Part shown: positions 34,122 through 47,400 of the stretch, piece by piece | Numbering within the stretch: the first letter of the stretch is position 1 | Layout of the letters: every line of letters begins with the position of its first letter | From: Varroa destructor | Lineage: Eukaryota; Arthropoda; Arachnida; Mesostigmata; Varroidae | Assembly (NCBI RefSeq): GCF_002443255.2 | Contig: NW_019211455.1 | Coordinates: forward strand, 27,330,033 to 27,394,032 | Length of the DNA: 64,000 bases | Direction of reading: 5' to 3' | Translations under genes and position numbers: made by a program | The notes under the pieces: model-generated | The model's input: only the letters and a program-made list of their open reading frames with translations | What the model was told of the DNA's origin: nothing | Databases searched by the model: none

Positions 34122-37100
34122 CGTTTAGATTCGATGAAAAACTGCAATTGAGCTAGTAGCATAAGATTTAGATTTGTCGGGTTGATGTTTTTTCTGAATA
34201 AACATCACTTGTGCGCTTCATGTTTTGCCCAAACTGTGTAGTTTGCTTAACTGTCTTTTTTCTGGCTTGTTTTTATTTCGGGTTCGTCCTATTCGATGCT
34301 CAATTTTCCTCTCTCTTGAAGAAGACGCAATCCCATAACGTATTTACGTCTTTTCATATACGATAATAAAGCTTAGTTCGTTCGTTATAGTCCAATCGGC
34401 TTGAATATTACCGCTGCATGTAAGCGTAAATGAGCACGCTCATGTCTTAGCGCACCGAACTTGTATGAATAGAAATTGTATTAATTTCTATATCCGCCTT
34501 GTTATATGACGTAATTGAATGAAGTGACCTTATTAGAGCTTCACGCTATTCATTGATTTACTAAACGCGCGTGATGTCGACTGTCAGTCTGAGTGCGTTC
34601 TGTATTCGACTTCAACGACGGAGGAGACTGCGATCTTGAGGGTACCGTCTGCAGCATTGACATGATCCACGACGAGGTTCGTCAACAAGTCTGCAATAAT
34701 GCTTGTATTAGCTAGAGGCACATGATGTCATTTTTCATCACCAGTCATTCGGTGCTTTGCTCAGCTTTAATTTTTTTTCTCACATTAAACGACTGTAAAA
34801 ACAACAGTTTGTGGAACGAGCTAGTATGCGGGACGGGAACCAGTAGAATTTTCATTTGTCGGTAGCACAGGCTTTACACAGGTGTTTATCCTTTAACTAT
34901 GAGGATCTAGCCACTTTGTAATGAATAATAAGTGGTTGTCTTCCATGATCGTTTCCGAAACGTATGTTGTTTGTTCTCCAATATTTATATATTCCATAAA
35001 ATCTTTGAAGGCGCTAGTGAAGATCACGTTACTGCTTGTAGTCATGAATCCTCTTCTAGCGTTTCTCAGCACTGTTTATTCAGTCACGACGCGTGCAATC
35101 ATTATTCCTTATTTTTGCGAGCACAAAACACATCTCACCCAGCAGATTTTTCTTATTCTATGAAACTAACTGATTCCCGCGCCGAGCTGGTTCATAGCAA
35201 TTCAAACGGTTACATTTTTCGGGAGCTGTCTGCCGTATTTGTAAATAGTTCAAATGTAAATAGTACGTGCACTATGCGACATAGCTTGCGTACACCTAGT
35301 ATAGACTTAGTGAAACCAAAAATCCGTACTTTAGGCGGAGCGTAATTATGACGGCGAAGGTTGCTGTATCGGATCTTCTGATCAACGAACAAACAGCTTT
35401 ACCTCAATCCGGCTTCACCGCATCGTCGTCGCTACATGACCGTTGAGAATCTCAAGGACTATCACTAATCGGGATAGCATGAATGTTATGTTTGCCGAAT
35501 GGACCAATTCGTATCTCATCGGATTGGTCACATTTTCGTAGGACACTGAGAATGCTATGGAAGTCCAAGGTCTGTATGGAGAACACAATACAGGCATGCA
35601 GTGCACGTCTCGCCTTCGCCTATTCAGTACTGATGCTTTTTTTGCTTTTAGAATAATGGTACAGCTGAGCGTCGAAAGAGATCGATCTCGAAGTTAATGG
35701 ATTGTGTGTACATTGAACGACATTGATAATAGATACATCGACTGACCATGACAGCTGCTTGGCTAACAAGAAACCCTTTGGCAAAATTAAGTTAACCAAA
35801 AATATTACAATTTTAGGCTGTGTGGTGATGGAGCCTCGGGAGTATGGCACTCCAGGCCATTCTGCTACCCTGATGCATGACGTAGGAGCTTATCAGCGTC
35901 TTGTTTCGAGGCTAGAAAAGAAAAAAAAAATTATAAATATATGGCTGATTGAACGTGTGTCCTTGGCTCACAGTTCAAATTAGGCCTCTCTTAACGTACT
36001 ACAGGTGTTCATTTTATGAACCAAAGCGTATGGTAGCAATACGATTCGGGTACTTCGGCTGTGCTGTTACCATCACCCCGAAACTGTGCTATAAAAGTGG
36101 TATCAAGGACGGCGGAAAGCTGACGTTTGACAGCCTAAAATCTCACACTCTCCAACAAACAGCAGAAATCAAATAGACGATAAATGTAGACAAACAAAAC
36201 GGCGTAGAAATTACAGTCAACTTATGAGAATAACTTAAGCCTGCTATCGTCTACGTCGAGTCATCGTGGTTCGTACAGGTCGGTCGTGTCTTGGGACTGT
36301 GGCACGGTATCTTGGAAGCTTCTGTTACGAATGGTCAGCCTCGTTGACGACAGGCGATCTCTGCTCGGACATTTCACCGACGCCCAGTCAGATGTCCTGC
36401 TCTAACGCCCGGCCACAATCCAACTGTGGTCGTCTGCAGATATTTCCACACGCGCCAATTTCGGACTACATGAGCTGCACATGTGGTGATTGTATGGACC
36501 GTTTTTCTCCGCAGCGAACCGCTCGTATGCACTGTTACATCAGTGGATTTCGATAATCAACGGGGCCATCGATCTTATGATGGGTAGAGCCATCGCACGG
36601 GTCCGCTTCCATCGTCGCCCGAAGCCAAACATGAATGATAGTATCATTCTGATTGCTATTCTTATTTTATGTACCTAACGTATTCTATTTAACAGAACGG
36701 CAGATGCCGTGTCAAGATAAAATAACCAAGAAAACGTTTTTGCAAACTGTAGTTTGTTGAGTGTTCAGCACGATAATTTACTTCTATTTGCATAATGTTC
36801 GTTGGCTAACAGGTAATTCCAATAACCTCTGTGCCATTTCATTGGGCCCACGTTGCAGATTCTACAATGAAGTGGCGTGTCGATAATGGACAAAGGTCAG
36901 CGCTGCTGATATATCTACAGATGGGTCTGTTGTGCCTCTCTGGAAGACCGAGGCAAGCGTACAGGGTAATGAAAGTGACAAAGATATAATCTTCTTCGTA
37001 AAGAAACGCGTTATTGCAGCTGACAAAAGGATGCGGGAGGTAAGATTGCCACCAAATGCAAACACATTCATGATAGTACACCGTATCACAATCGACTTTT

Positions 37101-39280
37101 TATTATGGACAAAATCGAGGTAGACTAATAGGTGTAAAGTATATCTTGAGATGTAAAAAGAGACCTTTTGGTTCTCGTAAGATATAACTTACATAGAAGA
37201 CAAGCCATTATTAGTTATCTTCATTCAAGATAATATGATATGATCAGATACAGGGTCTGTGAGTGAGTTTCTGATTTTGATCGATGTTTGTCCACTCGAA
37301 ACACAAGAACAAATTTTATGACGTAACAGATTGTGACTCGCGTAGTACGGCATCCGTTGATCGTTTAAGGAACGCTGGCCAAAGGATTATCTAGACGCCA
37401 CCGGTCCAAGGAACAACGACCGTTATTGCAGAGGGACTGTGCCGAAATGAAAGACGGCGATCGGTTTCCATGATCGGTAGTTTTGGCAGGTAACCGCTAA
37501 TAAATACCCTGTTTATCCTGTCAAGGATGAGTAAGTGCTGCGTTTACTTCATTTACGGTTACAGTATGAACTAAATAGAGTGCTAATTCCTTCATATCTG
37601 AGTACCATTGGGGTGTGCAAACAACTCTGATCAAGGGGTGAGTTGAGCGATGGATCGCAACTTGATAGACAATGATTAGATCTTCGAGTTGATTATTCGT
37701 TTGAACTAAACCGGGCTACGCATGGCAAGCATCTTTAACTAACTTTATCTGAGGCGACAAGGCCTCTGGAGACAATGATCGAAATGTTCACTTTATTAGA
37801 TTATTAATTAAATTTATGATATTTTATTTTTAAATGTTACATTTGTTGGGTTATATCATATTGACGATAAACGTTATTAAATGTAACCTGATTTGCCAAC
37901 TTACTTACGCCTTAGAATATCGGAGATTGGGATCTGGATCTGGGGAACAAATACTAATAAATATATATGTAAAAAAAAATACCTCTCTATTGATATATGG
38001 CAACGATGGTAATATACGAAATAGTGCACAGATAATAACTCATTACAGTTGTAATTGTCTTCTCCTTTGGGTAGTAACACACGTATCCGCAACGTATTTC
38101 ATTCAGTCGTGGTTACGTAGTGCGTGTTGATGGTACGGGTTGCCTAGCTAAATAAAAATCGTCAGGGTGAGCAACTGTGCACAGAAGAGTAACTTATCCT
38201 AAAAACAAATCTTGTAAGAATTTGTCATAAACGTAATCTTGCTATTCGTTCATTGCCAGTTAATTTTCATAAGATCATTCAGCTTATCTCATCTAATAAC
38301 GATATTCGGTGACAAAATAAAAAAGCGGGACCGAAAGGTCAGGATCCCCGTCATTAGGTAAGTTTCAATTGGCTGACGAATTTCGTTGTTCGAAGCAGTG
38401 ACAGCATTAACTTTCGGTATAACTGCACAATTTCTGACAGCGCAAAGTGGTGAATGCTAAGGCACGACCAACGTGCTGAAAAATGCGTGAACCTAGCTCG
38501 TACGTTCATTGAATCTTGAGTGAGCGTAAAGTGATACTTCCTACCATTGACAGCCACTAGCAACTGATCAAGCCGTATCGCGAGATGCTTGAGTTCTCGC
38601 TTTGAGGACTTCTGCAAAAAAAAAAAAATGAGGTTTCCAACTCTGTTTTCAGAACTACATGGTGTCGTATCCGCAGATGTTACACCGATGCGGCCCTCGC
38701 CATTCCTCGAACTTTTCATATGTTTGAGTTGCCAACGAGCAGGATCTCATTTCTCTGTTTGTTCTTCCAATCGCATTTTCTCTGCCTCGCGTACCATCCT
38801 TGACTGCTTATCACCAAGGGCCTTGTTGCACATATGTCACATTGATAAATCCGGGCAGCATTACTATGAATAAAGCGTTGCGTCTGGGGCCCTAAAGCTA
38901 CCTTTTCGGTCATTAGATAGCATCTTATTAAAGGCTTTTCAGACACGGAACGCGCTGCTCCGCGCGTTCATATCTAGCGACCACTAAGCTGGTATGCAGA
39001 GCGTCTTTCACAAAACTGATATTTTTTACGTTGCTCCTGACGACTAGGAATTACCATCTAAAGCATCGCAGGTCGTTAAACAAGCATCAGAACGCATAGC
39101 TGGAAAAGCAGGTCAGTTCTTGCGTTCTAAACGGCGATTGAATAACGAACGGATGCTCGACTCGTCGCGAATATCTGGCCAGACATCATGGTCCTATCTA
39201 GGATCCTATAATTTAGGTTGAGCATGACTTAACAGAACCATTCAATAAGGCTAGCCGAGATGTTCGAACGAAGAACAGAT
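34122..39280. other. Intergenic stretch without supported genes
   Basis: It contains the 137-codon open frame 34932-35345 (plus), a length expected by chance here. GC-richer open patches lie at 35800-36170 and 36266-36678, with short protein-like strings (for example VMEPREYGTPGHSATLMHD at about 35825) that I cannot assign. C-x2-C strings at 38650-38850 (minus) do not form complete zinc fingers. Confidence 0.5.
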
Positions 39281-39300
39281 ACCTAACCTAACCTAACCTT
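39281..39300. repeat. CCTAA (TTAGG-type) interstitial tract
   Basis: Three to four units of CCTAA are followed by a degenerate unit. The motif is the arthropod telomere repeat. Short interstitial tracts of this kind are common in arthropod genomes. Confidence 0.85.
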
Positions 39301-39322
39301 CGCAAACATAACATACTTCACT

Positions 39323-39682
39323 ATGAGTTTCACTATGAAAAGCTTTCAGAGCATCTGGAACACCACGAATTCACAGAAGCTGTATAAGGTGGTAGGTGGA
39401 ATCTTTTTTTGGTAAGTACATTCGGCCTTGAACAACGAAGGAGGAAATCTATTTGGGCAATTTTACGAGCCTTGCAAATTAAATTAAAAGTGATAGCATC
39501 GCACAGTTAAAACTAGTATTTACGACAACGGTCATGCATTGTTGTCGTATCGAAATCGTTTGAGTCTTTGCGCACGGTAACTACGTCAGCGGATTCCAAG
39601 CACCGAAACGCTGTGCAGGTGCTGCATTTCATGGCTACCTGGAAGACAGCTTCCTCAAGGCAGAACACTGCATAGTAAATAA
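39323..39682 (+). CDS. Candidate two-exon small membrane protein
   Basis: Exon 1 (39323-39411) opens with ATG, reads MSFTMKSFQSIWNTTNSQKL then YKVVGGIFFW, and ends at TTTTTG|GTAAGT. A compatible exon 2 (39619-39682, acceptor aaacgctgtgcag) completes the tryptophan codon and adds CCISWLPGRQLPQGRTLHSK before TAA. The product would be 50 residues with one hydrophobic segment across the junction. AATAAA at 39678-39683 overlaps the stop. No family was recognised. Small single-pass proteins are hard to verify, so this is a tentative call resting on good splice sites and phase. Confidence 0.3.
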
Positions 39683-40068
39683 AAAGTGGAGTATAACGGA
39701 ACCGTTACAACACTATTACTTCGAAAAATAAAGCTCGCTGAAATCAGCGACACTGTCGGAAGTCAGTGAATCAATCAATGAGACAGTTCCTCGAATTTGC
39801 GGGAAAAACATTAGAGGCGTAATGGTAATAGTAGAGAGGGGTGATGCAGTAATCGTTTGGCAGTAACCTCAAATGCATATTTTCTTTCTTTGTTCCTGAC
39901 ACGGCTCTGTTAGAAGCCATTGGACATCATTCGTTTGTGTTGTACTTCACACGGAGCAAATAACACACCCACACACACCTCTAGTGGCATTATTGCCGTA
40001 TACCCCCGATTCATCGCTTGACGCGCTGCTATTTTAGCTCGTAGCTATTTAACTCTTTCTAACGACAT

Positions 40069-40110
40069 CTGTATGTCTGGTCCCCCTCTAACGAGGGACC
40101 AGACATACAG
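40069..40110. repeat. Perfect inverted repeat, 16-bp arms, 10-base loop
   Basis: CTGTATGTCTGGTCCC at 40069-40084 is exactly reverse-complemented at 40095-40110. The loop CCTCTAACGA could pair further in a shifted register. Confidence 0.95.
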
Positions 40111-43100
40111 TTTTCTTCGTTGCTTTTGAGGAAGAGGAGTTGTCGCGAATAGAACAAAGCTAGGTAGGACGTTCTGAAATAGCGCCAGCATCAGCGCTCG
40201 GCTTATTTCGGTTTATTCGATATATAGCGGTAAAGCGAGACGAACAACGTAGTCTCCGTTACCGTAAACAGCGAGCGATTTTTGTTTCATTCGAACCAGT
40301 GGACGTTACAAGCAATTGTTAAGGCAAAGGACTGTAATGTTTGGCATCGCCGGCACCAAGATCGAACCTCTGACGTATGTTTCTCGATTAGTTTAGAAAA
40401 TGTTTACTAGACGGAACTCGCTTCAGCCGCCCTTGTCCCGTCTAGTGAAGACAGTACGTATCGGTTTATATTAAGCTCATACCCGTTTTCGTCAGCGCAG
40501 TCCGGTTGGCTGCATGATAAAATCGGGTCGAGCAAGTATCAGAAATCCTACAACTAGCTTATAGCTAGGTGTCATGGACACTCCAAATCTATCCGCAATC
40601 ACTTGTTTGCGTAACATTTTGGAGGCGTCGCTGACGACTGGCGTCCAACTCCTCCATCAAGCACATGGGTGCACAATGCTGCTAGTGATAAGCTTTCGTT
40701 TCTTTATTGTACAGAAAGCAGTGAACATTGTTGTGGTAAGCGGAAGACGTGTGCCAATACCGAGATAATGATCCTAGCGGATTATTCTACGCTTTTGCTA
40801 AATCGAAGGCAATCATCTCTGTGCGGTTGGTCTTCCAGCGAAACTGCGGAGATAGATGGTCAGGGTCCACTGAAGACTTGACTGAAGATTAGTCATTTCC
40901 TCGGGTGATCAAAAGATGTTCGTAGATGCGCATAGGAGGAGATATAGGGGCCATTTAGCCCCCAAAGTACATTTGGCGTAGGTGTCTGACTCGCGTCTCA
41001 CCTTGCGAGTGTTGCATTCTACGCAAAATAGCTGTCTGATAGTTACACGTTTGTTTAATCGTGTACATGTCAACTAGAAAAATATGTTGACGGTTTATTA
41101 ATTCCGTCTGTCATTGCAAAGAAACATTTAATGAATGAGTTTATGAAATTGACAGAAAATTTCAACAGATATGTGATTTGTTTATTTCGTTAGATCAGCG
41201 GCAAATAATAGTTATAGCTAGTATATATTTGTGCTGGTAGATGGCACAATGACAACAAAATTTCTCCCTGCACACTTGAACGATCTACCATATTTTTATT
41301 CTATTTTATTTATAATCAATAGCTGCTATGGGAAAACGCATCGACAGGAGACTGTGAAAGCTTATTAACAGGTAGGTATATCTGACCTAAACACGATCTT
41401 AGTTAAGTAGCTAATTAACTACTTTTCTTATTATATTATATTACTACTATTATATTGTCGTCTTCACCGTAAGCGACACACGAAATGTCATCGGCACTGA
41501 CGCCGCAAATAGATAAAACTGACTCTTTTTTCTGCTACGGACCACGACTGCAGATATTGCTCACTAATTAACACGCACCTTAGGTCCACATATGATACAC
41601 TCCTAGAAAATAGTGGGAATTTTATTTTAGGTTGTTTTGCAGGTGTCTGCGTTTTGAAAATCAACCCATTGTACAGGTATCCTTTTTAGTTAATATACTG
41701 TGGTATCGGCTGTCGTCGGGACCTTATCTGGGTCTATAGTGACGGAAACTACAAAATGAATAATACACTGCCAAGAAGTTGGACCCTTGCATGAATGAGC
41801 CTGTACAACTGAGGTTGTTATGTGCCTGCCTTAGGCTGACAGAGGCAATGGAGCACTACTTCGGTTGTAGGTTCGACTGCGGACGACCAGCCAGTGCAGA
41901 AGCCAGTCAAGCAATGGCCAACTGATAGAGGTTGACGACGCAAATAACGTTCGGTCTATTGAAACTCCTGCTAAGGCTGATTCTGCTGTGGTGAAAGGAT
42001 TAGTCTGAAACGGAACGATAACAAAGGTTTCACTCGGGTTTTGTCAGGACATCCAAAGAGATGATCATTGTGTCAGACAGGATTGATAATCTCGAGCACT
42101 TGAGCCCAACCCAGCGTTAGATCCGCGACTGCATCAATTGACAGAAAAGCAGCCAAACTGCAACACAAAGAAATTAAAGTGGCTGACAGAAGCACGTTGT
42201 GAAGATCACAATATCTCGTTGATCGCTATAGTTGTCGACGGCAAACAAACAATAACAATCTGAAGAAACTAATATGGTTCCGAATGTAAAAGCTTCACAA
42301 GGACAGACGCAAATGGTCGATACCGTTGTGTTTAACGACACTTAGAAAACAAAAAGAATAGGGAAGGCGACTTTTAAACAACCGGGGCAATTTTCGAGTA
42401 AAGCTTAACTTCGCGATAATTCGCCCAAACTAAACTTTTCTCTTCTTCTATATTGGGGGGTTTGGGAATATGTAACGCACGTGTTTTATTAGCGGCTGAC
42501 GGTGCCTAGTGTGTGGCTATCAGGTTCACCATAGATCTTAGATTCTCCCAGTCCCCCTAAAGGTCGAAACTGTGTTAGCATTTTTGCATTGGAGGATAAG
42601 TCGTCTGCTTATCTTTTAGATATTACCTTTACATTGACTCTTCTTGTGCGTTTTATCGATCCTTGTAGTCACGAAGTCTTTTCGAACCGATTCGAATTCC
42701 TGACGAGGTGCATCGAAAACATGGGGGTCTAGCTTCTCGGTTGATCTTACTGTTCAGCCACGAACAATATGCCCGCCTTGTTCAGGTCACAGAGAACGCA
42801 AATATCATTTTTTATCTCACCAGTCTTTGCCTTCTACTATTAGAATAACCCCTTTCCGGACAGCGCCTCGATTGCCTTGTGCCTCAGCTTTCCAGCCGAT
42901 CCTAGCTACACCCGGAAATCTGGTTTCGGGTTTTTAGATCATTTCCTACTTTTCCCCCGACCCGACCGTCCCTTATTCCTCCTTATTCCAGGTATCGACA
43001 GATGTTATGCTAGTCGTAATTAGGTCCATGTTATCATTTAAGAATTGTTACAACAACGATATTTTAGCAGTCATAAAGCTTTCACTGCAATCTTTCTTTT

Positions 43101-43206
43101 TCTAGCTTTTAGTAAAAATAATTCTGCATGCCCAACAACCCAGTTAAGTTTATGATGGCTTGTTAGCTACGCCGACATTTTGCATGATCATGCGCGCTGC
43201 GACGCG

Positions 43207-43304
43207 GGCCCCGTCGGCGCAATCGGCTAAGTCAGTTTCATCTCAATGGAATACATTTACGGGGTCTGTACATTGGCAGAAAAACGCGTTCGTAGTTCGA
43301 TTCC
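43207..43304 (+). other. Degenerate tRNA-like segment (possible SINE head)
   Basis: GGCCCCGT, then GGCGCAATCGGCTA (A-box-like) and CAGTTTCAT resemble the 5' half of elongator tRNA-Met. ACGGGG at 43259-43264 could close an acceptor stem. A B-box-like GTTCGATTCC occurs only at 43295-43304, about 80 bases from the A box, too far for a normal tRNA. It is at best a pseudo-tRNA or a tRNA-derived SINE relic. Confidence 0.2.
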
Positions 43305-43736
43305 GATAGTCTATGCAGTCCGTGGAACAGATACTAAGTTCCTCCTAAAAATATAGTTTAATATGCTTCCAGTGTTTTGTATATAGTTAGTAACTTTTGA
43401 TAGGTTAACAATTTACTAGACATAGCCTGCAAGTTAAGATAATAATACGTAAGGATGATAATAATCTCCATTACCCTCGAATGTGTACTCGAATGGAACT
43501 ATTCTGATAAGAACTTCGGTTTATTTGTGGTTTCGTGTATATATATATTGTATATATATATCTCGTGGAATATTTTCCTAATGGCAACGGTCGACTCGAG
43601 CCGATTTTGACAGCACTTCTATAAAAGACTTGGACTGTTACTCGGTTTAGTATAATTTATCTCATTGTTCAATTAAAAAAGCTGCCGTTTAATGCCGGCA
43701 GGAGGTGTTGACAAAACTTCATATTGGCTACCCTAA

Positions 43737-43775
43737 ATAGCTGTTGTTACTAAGGCCATACGTAACAACAGCTAT
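43737..43775. repeat. Perfect inverted repeat, 14-bp arms, 11-base loop
   Basis: ATAGCTGTTGTTAC at 43737-43750 is exactly reverse-complemented at 43762-43775, around the loop TAAGGCCATAC. Confidence 0.95.
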
Positions 43776-44146
43776 GTCAATTTCGAAAAAAAAGCTGTCA
43801 CTGATATTCGCTTTTCGAACCCTAACGTCAGTAGAATTATGCGGGTTGGGATTTACGTTAAGAAAACAGCGATGTTACTGTAACAACCCTGTCTTACAAA
43901 ATTTTCGGTGTCTGTCAGTAGTTAATTAACTTCGATATAGAATTTAGCCATTAGGTCCTCCGCTAGTTCCTTCGTATGGAGACTGCTAAGGTCGGCTGTA
44001 GCGTTTGGACAGTGTAGCCAAATTGCTACCCAAATTGGAAAGCCTAATCTCTATATAATATATGTTTATATATGTAATTACTAATCTATGAGATGGTTCT
44101 GGTTGATTACAAATAACCACACAAGCACTAACATATATAGGGAAAC

Positions 44147-44152
44147 TTTATT
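44147..44152 (-). terminator. Poly(A) signal of the inositol dehydrogenase-like gene
   Basis: AATAAA on the minus strand lies about 165 bases beyond the stop codon. It is the first canonical signal I see, so it is the likely cleavage signal. Confidence 0.55.
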
Positions 44153-44314
44153 GGGGTTAAAAAATCTGCTAAGCTTTGTTAAGGACCTTGATCAGAGGGA
44201 AACATGTTCGCATATAAAAGTATGTAATTTACTAATAGTACTTTGACGCTTCAATGGGCTATATACTCATTAGTTTGTTGTATTGTTTTGTCCATGTCGT
44301 TGAGAGCACTGTAT

Positions 44315-44477
44315 CTACCACTCCAATTCAACGACAACGCCTTCCTTCGCGGATTTCTCGCAGGCCGAAGCGATTTTTGTTACGGCGAGAACGTCGTCCT
44401 GCAATACCTCTGGCTTCGCGCGACCGCTGACAAGATTTAGGAAATATTCGAGTTCCATTTCATACGCCTCCTGATAT
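44315..44477 (-). CDS. Inositol dehydrogenase-like terminal exon
   Basis: The acceptor is ttttttctctcag. It encodes YQEAYEMELEYFLNLVSGRA, KPEVLQDDVLAVTKIASACE and the terminal KEGVVVELEW, followed by TAG at 44317-44315. The E..F...V.G......D.....I..A..KS...G sequence is the usual C-terminus of the family. Confidence 0.96.
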
Positions 44478-47400
44478 CTGAGAGAAAAAAAATAATGCTA
44501 AGAGTCGATCATTGTCCGTAGATTTTAGTCTAGCGCGCATGGCGGATCCATTGGAGTCGAGCGTTCGTCAGGGTTATCCCGTTTGACAAATACCCTATGA
44601 ATCCTCGACAGCTTCTAGAGGTAATACTAGCTGGAGAATTAGCCAAGTGCAGAGAACGCAGAAGTATCAGGCGAAATGGCCTCAAAATCAAATGATTCAA
44701 ACTCGTAGTGGTCACGAAGTTCCCTATTTGACAATGGCTAGTAGTTTTTGAGAGCAGAGTTGCAATTTATTCGTGCCCACCTAATGGTTTATGTTATGAT
44801 TTATAGTTAGTTTAACTGTTTTATTTGCTTGATTATATAGATGCACGGCAACAAATATAACTGAGAATGATGTACGCTGCAATGGCTTGTGTCTAACCTA
44901 GCCTAACCTAACCTAAGCTTGCAAACTCGCGCAAGCGTATATACCTTGAGGGGAAGGAATACAGGATAGGGTCCTGACTTGAGGCATCAGGTGTCCATGC
45001 AAATACGCCGTTCGGTCTGTGATTGGCGTTCTGTAACATTCCTTTACTGCCAAATACCTGTAGTAGATAAAGCGTCATCATCGTTTATAGCTCAGCATCC
45101 CCTTTAATTCAATATAACACACCGAATATGAAATAGAACCATACAAAAATGTCAGTAACGTATAAAAATATCGAGTGTGTCACGAGCACGCCCACTTAAT
45201 TAATACAATTACATACGATAACTTCGTAAGTTCAGCCGACTATTAGTATTGACCAATTGGATAGCAAGTGTCGATAGAAAGAAATATTTATAATTTTCTT
45301 GTACTATCACAAAGTTAAGGTTTTCTATTGGAGGCTTAGGTTTAACAGTCGTTCAATGTGCGGCATCGTTAACGATACGGTACGTATAAGCCGCCTGGGT
45401 ATTCAAAATCAGTAAAATACAATAAGGAATTGACTTCATAGTTCAACGAACTTCGCATCTCTGATCGTATCCATAACATGCATTACGGCTCAGATCAATC
45501 GTAGCAAGCTTTCCGGATCCGAATTGAAAGCAAATAACGACATTGTCAAAATCCTTGCCACGCAACTCTTCAAGAGTAGGTGAGAGCAGCGAACCGAAGA
45601 CCTAAAACGAAAAGTGTACGAAAGTTATATATGCATATTTGAGTTGAGGTTCAAGCTGTTGACTATCAATAAACAAACAACGACTGATTAATAAATTCTT
45701 CGGATCTCATTTCCGCTGTGAGGCATTGTTTCATACGTCACATAAGTTCCCGTCATAAAGCAGCAATAACTTGCTTGCTTACTGAACTTGAAACGTGTTT
45801 CGTGTTTTACGTTTGCCACTTGGGCTGTTAGACATTATTATTTCAGACGGATGGCTTCCAGCATGAAGTGATCCGTCTTGGACCGGTTTTGAAACCACCA
45901 CGCGTCCCTAAGTTCAGCAGGCAAACACGGTATCCACTGCGCTATCACGAAGGCAAAGCCTATTTAGTTTGGGGACTGGTACACCCAAGTGAAGGCACAT
46001 TTAGTTTTGTACGGGGGAAGGTGGACCGTTTGAAACAACGCTTAACGGCGATATGGGACGTAAAACTTAAAACTATTTATTTCAACTTTTAAGGAATTAG
46101 ATGAAGACAACAACACATCTTGGTCGACGTGGCCTAACCGAAGAAGAAAGCAAGAACTAGAGACCTAGGCATACGCTAGCTTTTTTTTTTTGAGCAGCAC
46201 CGTGTACCTGCACACGCGTCGGTTTTTCAGCTAACAGCCAACAAACCACATCGATGTCGTGAACAGCACAATCGTGGAAGATTCCGCCTAATGATACAAG
46301 CCAAACAGAATATTTACAAAAACACATATAGCAGCATACTTGTCATCGGACCAGCTGCGCTGCTCAGTAAAGCTATCAATGTCATTGGCCCTATGCATCT
46401 CGTGCAAAACGTACGTAAGCTAAGATTCACATTGAAACCTGGCGCCGCCTGAGCGTCGAATACTGCGATAGTTCGGCCGGACTCAAAACTCGTACTTACC
46501 TTCAATGCACGTCAGACTATCGGCATGGGAAGAAAACACTAATAGAGGGGAAACTATACAAATACCCTTCAAAATATACTTCATATTTGACGATTCGTTA
46601 TTTCGTATACCGGCTCAAAGACGCCAGCTTTATCAAAAGCTCAAGGGTGGAACTGATGACGCTTACTACCGAGTTCCCGTCACTGGAACCCCTAACGATA
46701 ACTGGTTAAGGCTAAAGCAGCAGGTTATCAACACGTGTATAGTCATGTACATGATTCTAGGTATTGGCTTTTGATCCGGGTTTTGTCAAAGGCATAATTA
46801 TGCAATCGGCTATACGGATAATGCCTTAACCTGTTCCTCAAAGCCAGTCTGTCATCTCTGTTTTTCCTATACATAAGGCATTTTTGCAGGTTCGCTACGA
46901 AAATGACACTGAATCCTCAAAAATATATCACCCTTATTTTATTTGACGTTATTTCAGTGTCATCAGAGATGTAAATCTGTTTTAGTACATACGCTATAGT
47001 TTTCTTCAGTGCTTAGTGAAGTCGCGGATCTTTTTTGCCCTCTCATACCGCTTCGCTTTCCTGAGATAGTTGACCTATTTTTACTACCTTCGATTTGCCA
47101 TCTGCCGCATAAATGATGAATTAGATTTGTAGTCAACGCCAATTACGAGAAAGAAATGACAATTCAGTGCTACCCAAGGCTCACACATTTGTTGCACAAA
47201 GGCCCATATCATTATTGCCTATTCATATGAGTATTGTTATTACTAGGGTGTCACCTGAAGTAAGAAGGTAGCCGATGCTTGGCATGGGCGAATCGCGAGA
47301 AGTTGTTTTTACTAGAAACAGATCTCCGAGTTCTCCATTGACTACCTTGTTTTTGATCTTACGTAGACCTGGATCGTATCTGTAACGGAGAAGCCGTTAA

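Larger units (their letters stand above)
39684..44146. other. Intergenic stretch without supported genes
   Basis: It contains two tight inverted repeats (40069-40110, 43737-43775), a TA-rich microsatellite near 43537-43562 and a degenerate tRNA-like segment at 43207-43304. No protein-coding exon could be supported. Confidence 0.55.

Noticed and set aside
34932..35345. 137-codon plus-strand open frame
   Set aside because: At this base composition one or two frames of this length are expected by chance in 64 kb. It has no family similarity and an AT-driven composition.
38640..38880. Minus-strand YQCDIC and HRCNICGYDT strings suggesting C2H2 zinc fingers
   Set aside because: Neither has the paired histidines at the required spacing, and no splice arrangement supplied them.
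40661..40737. Microexon-like AAAGCAGTGAACATTGTTGT between strong splice sites
   Set aside because: It is only 21 bases, cannot be tied to any gene, and its phase gives a stop when joined to the candidate exon at 39411.
46480..46545. Possible extra exon with GTAAGT donor inside the inositol dehydrogenase-like gene
   Set aside because: Exons 47379-47255 and 46287-46208 join directly in phase and homology (TSGGIFHD), leaving no room for an insert.
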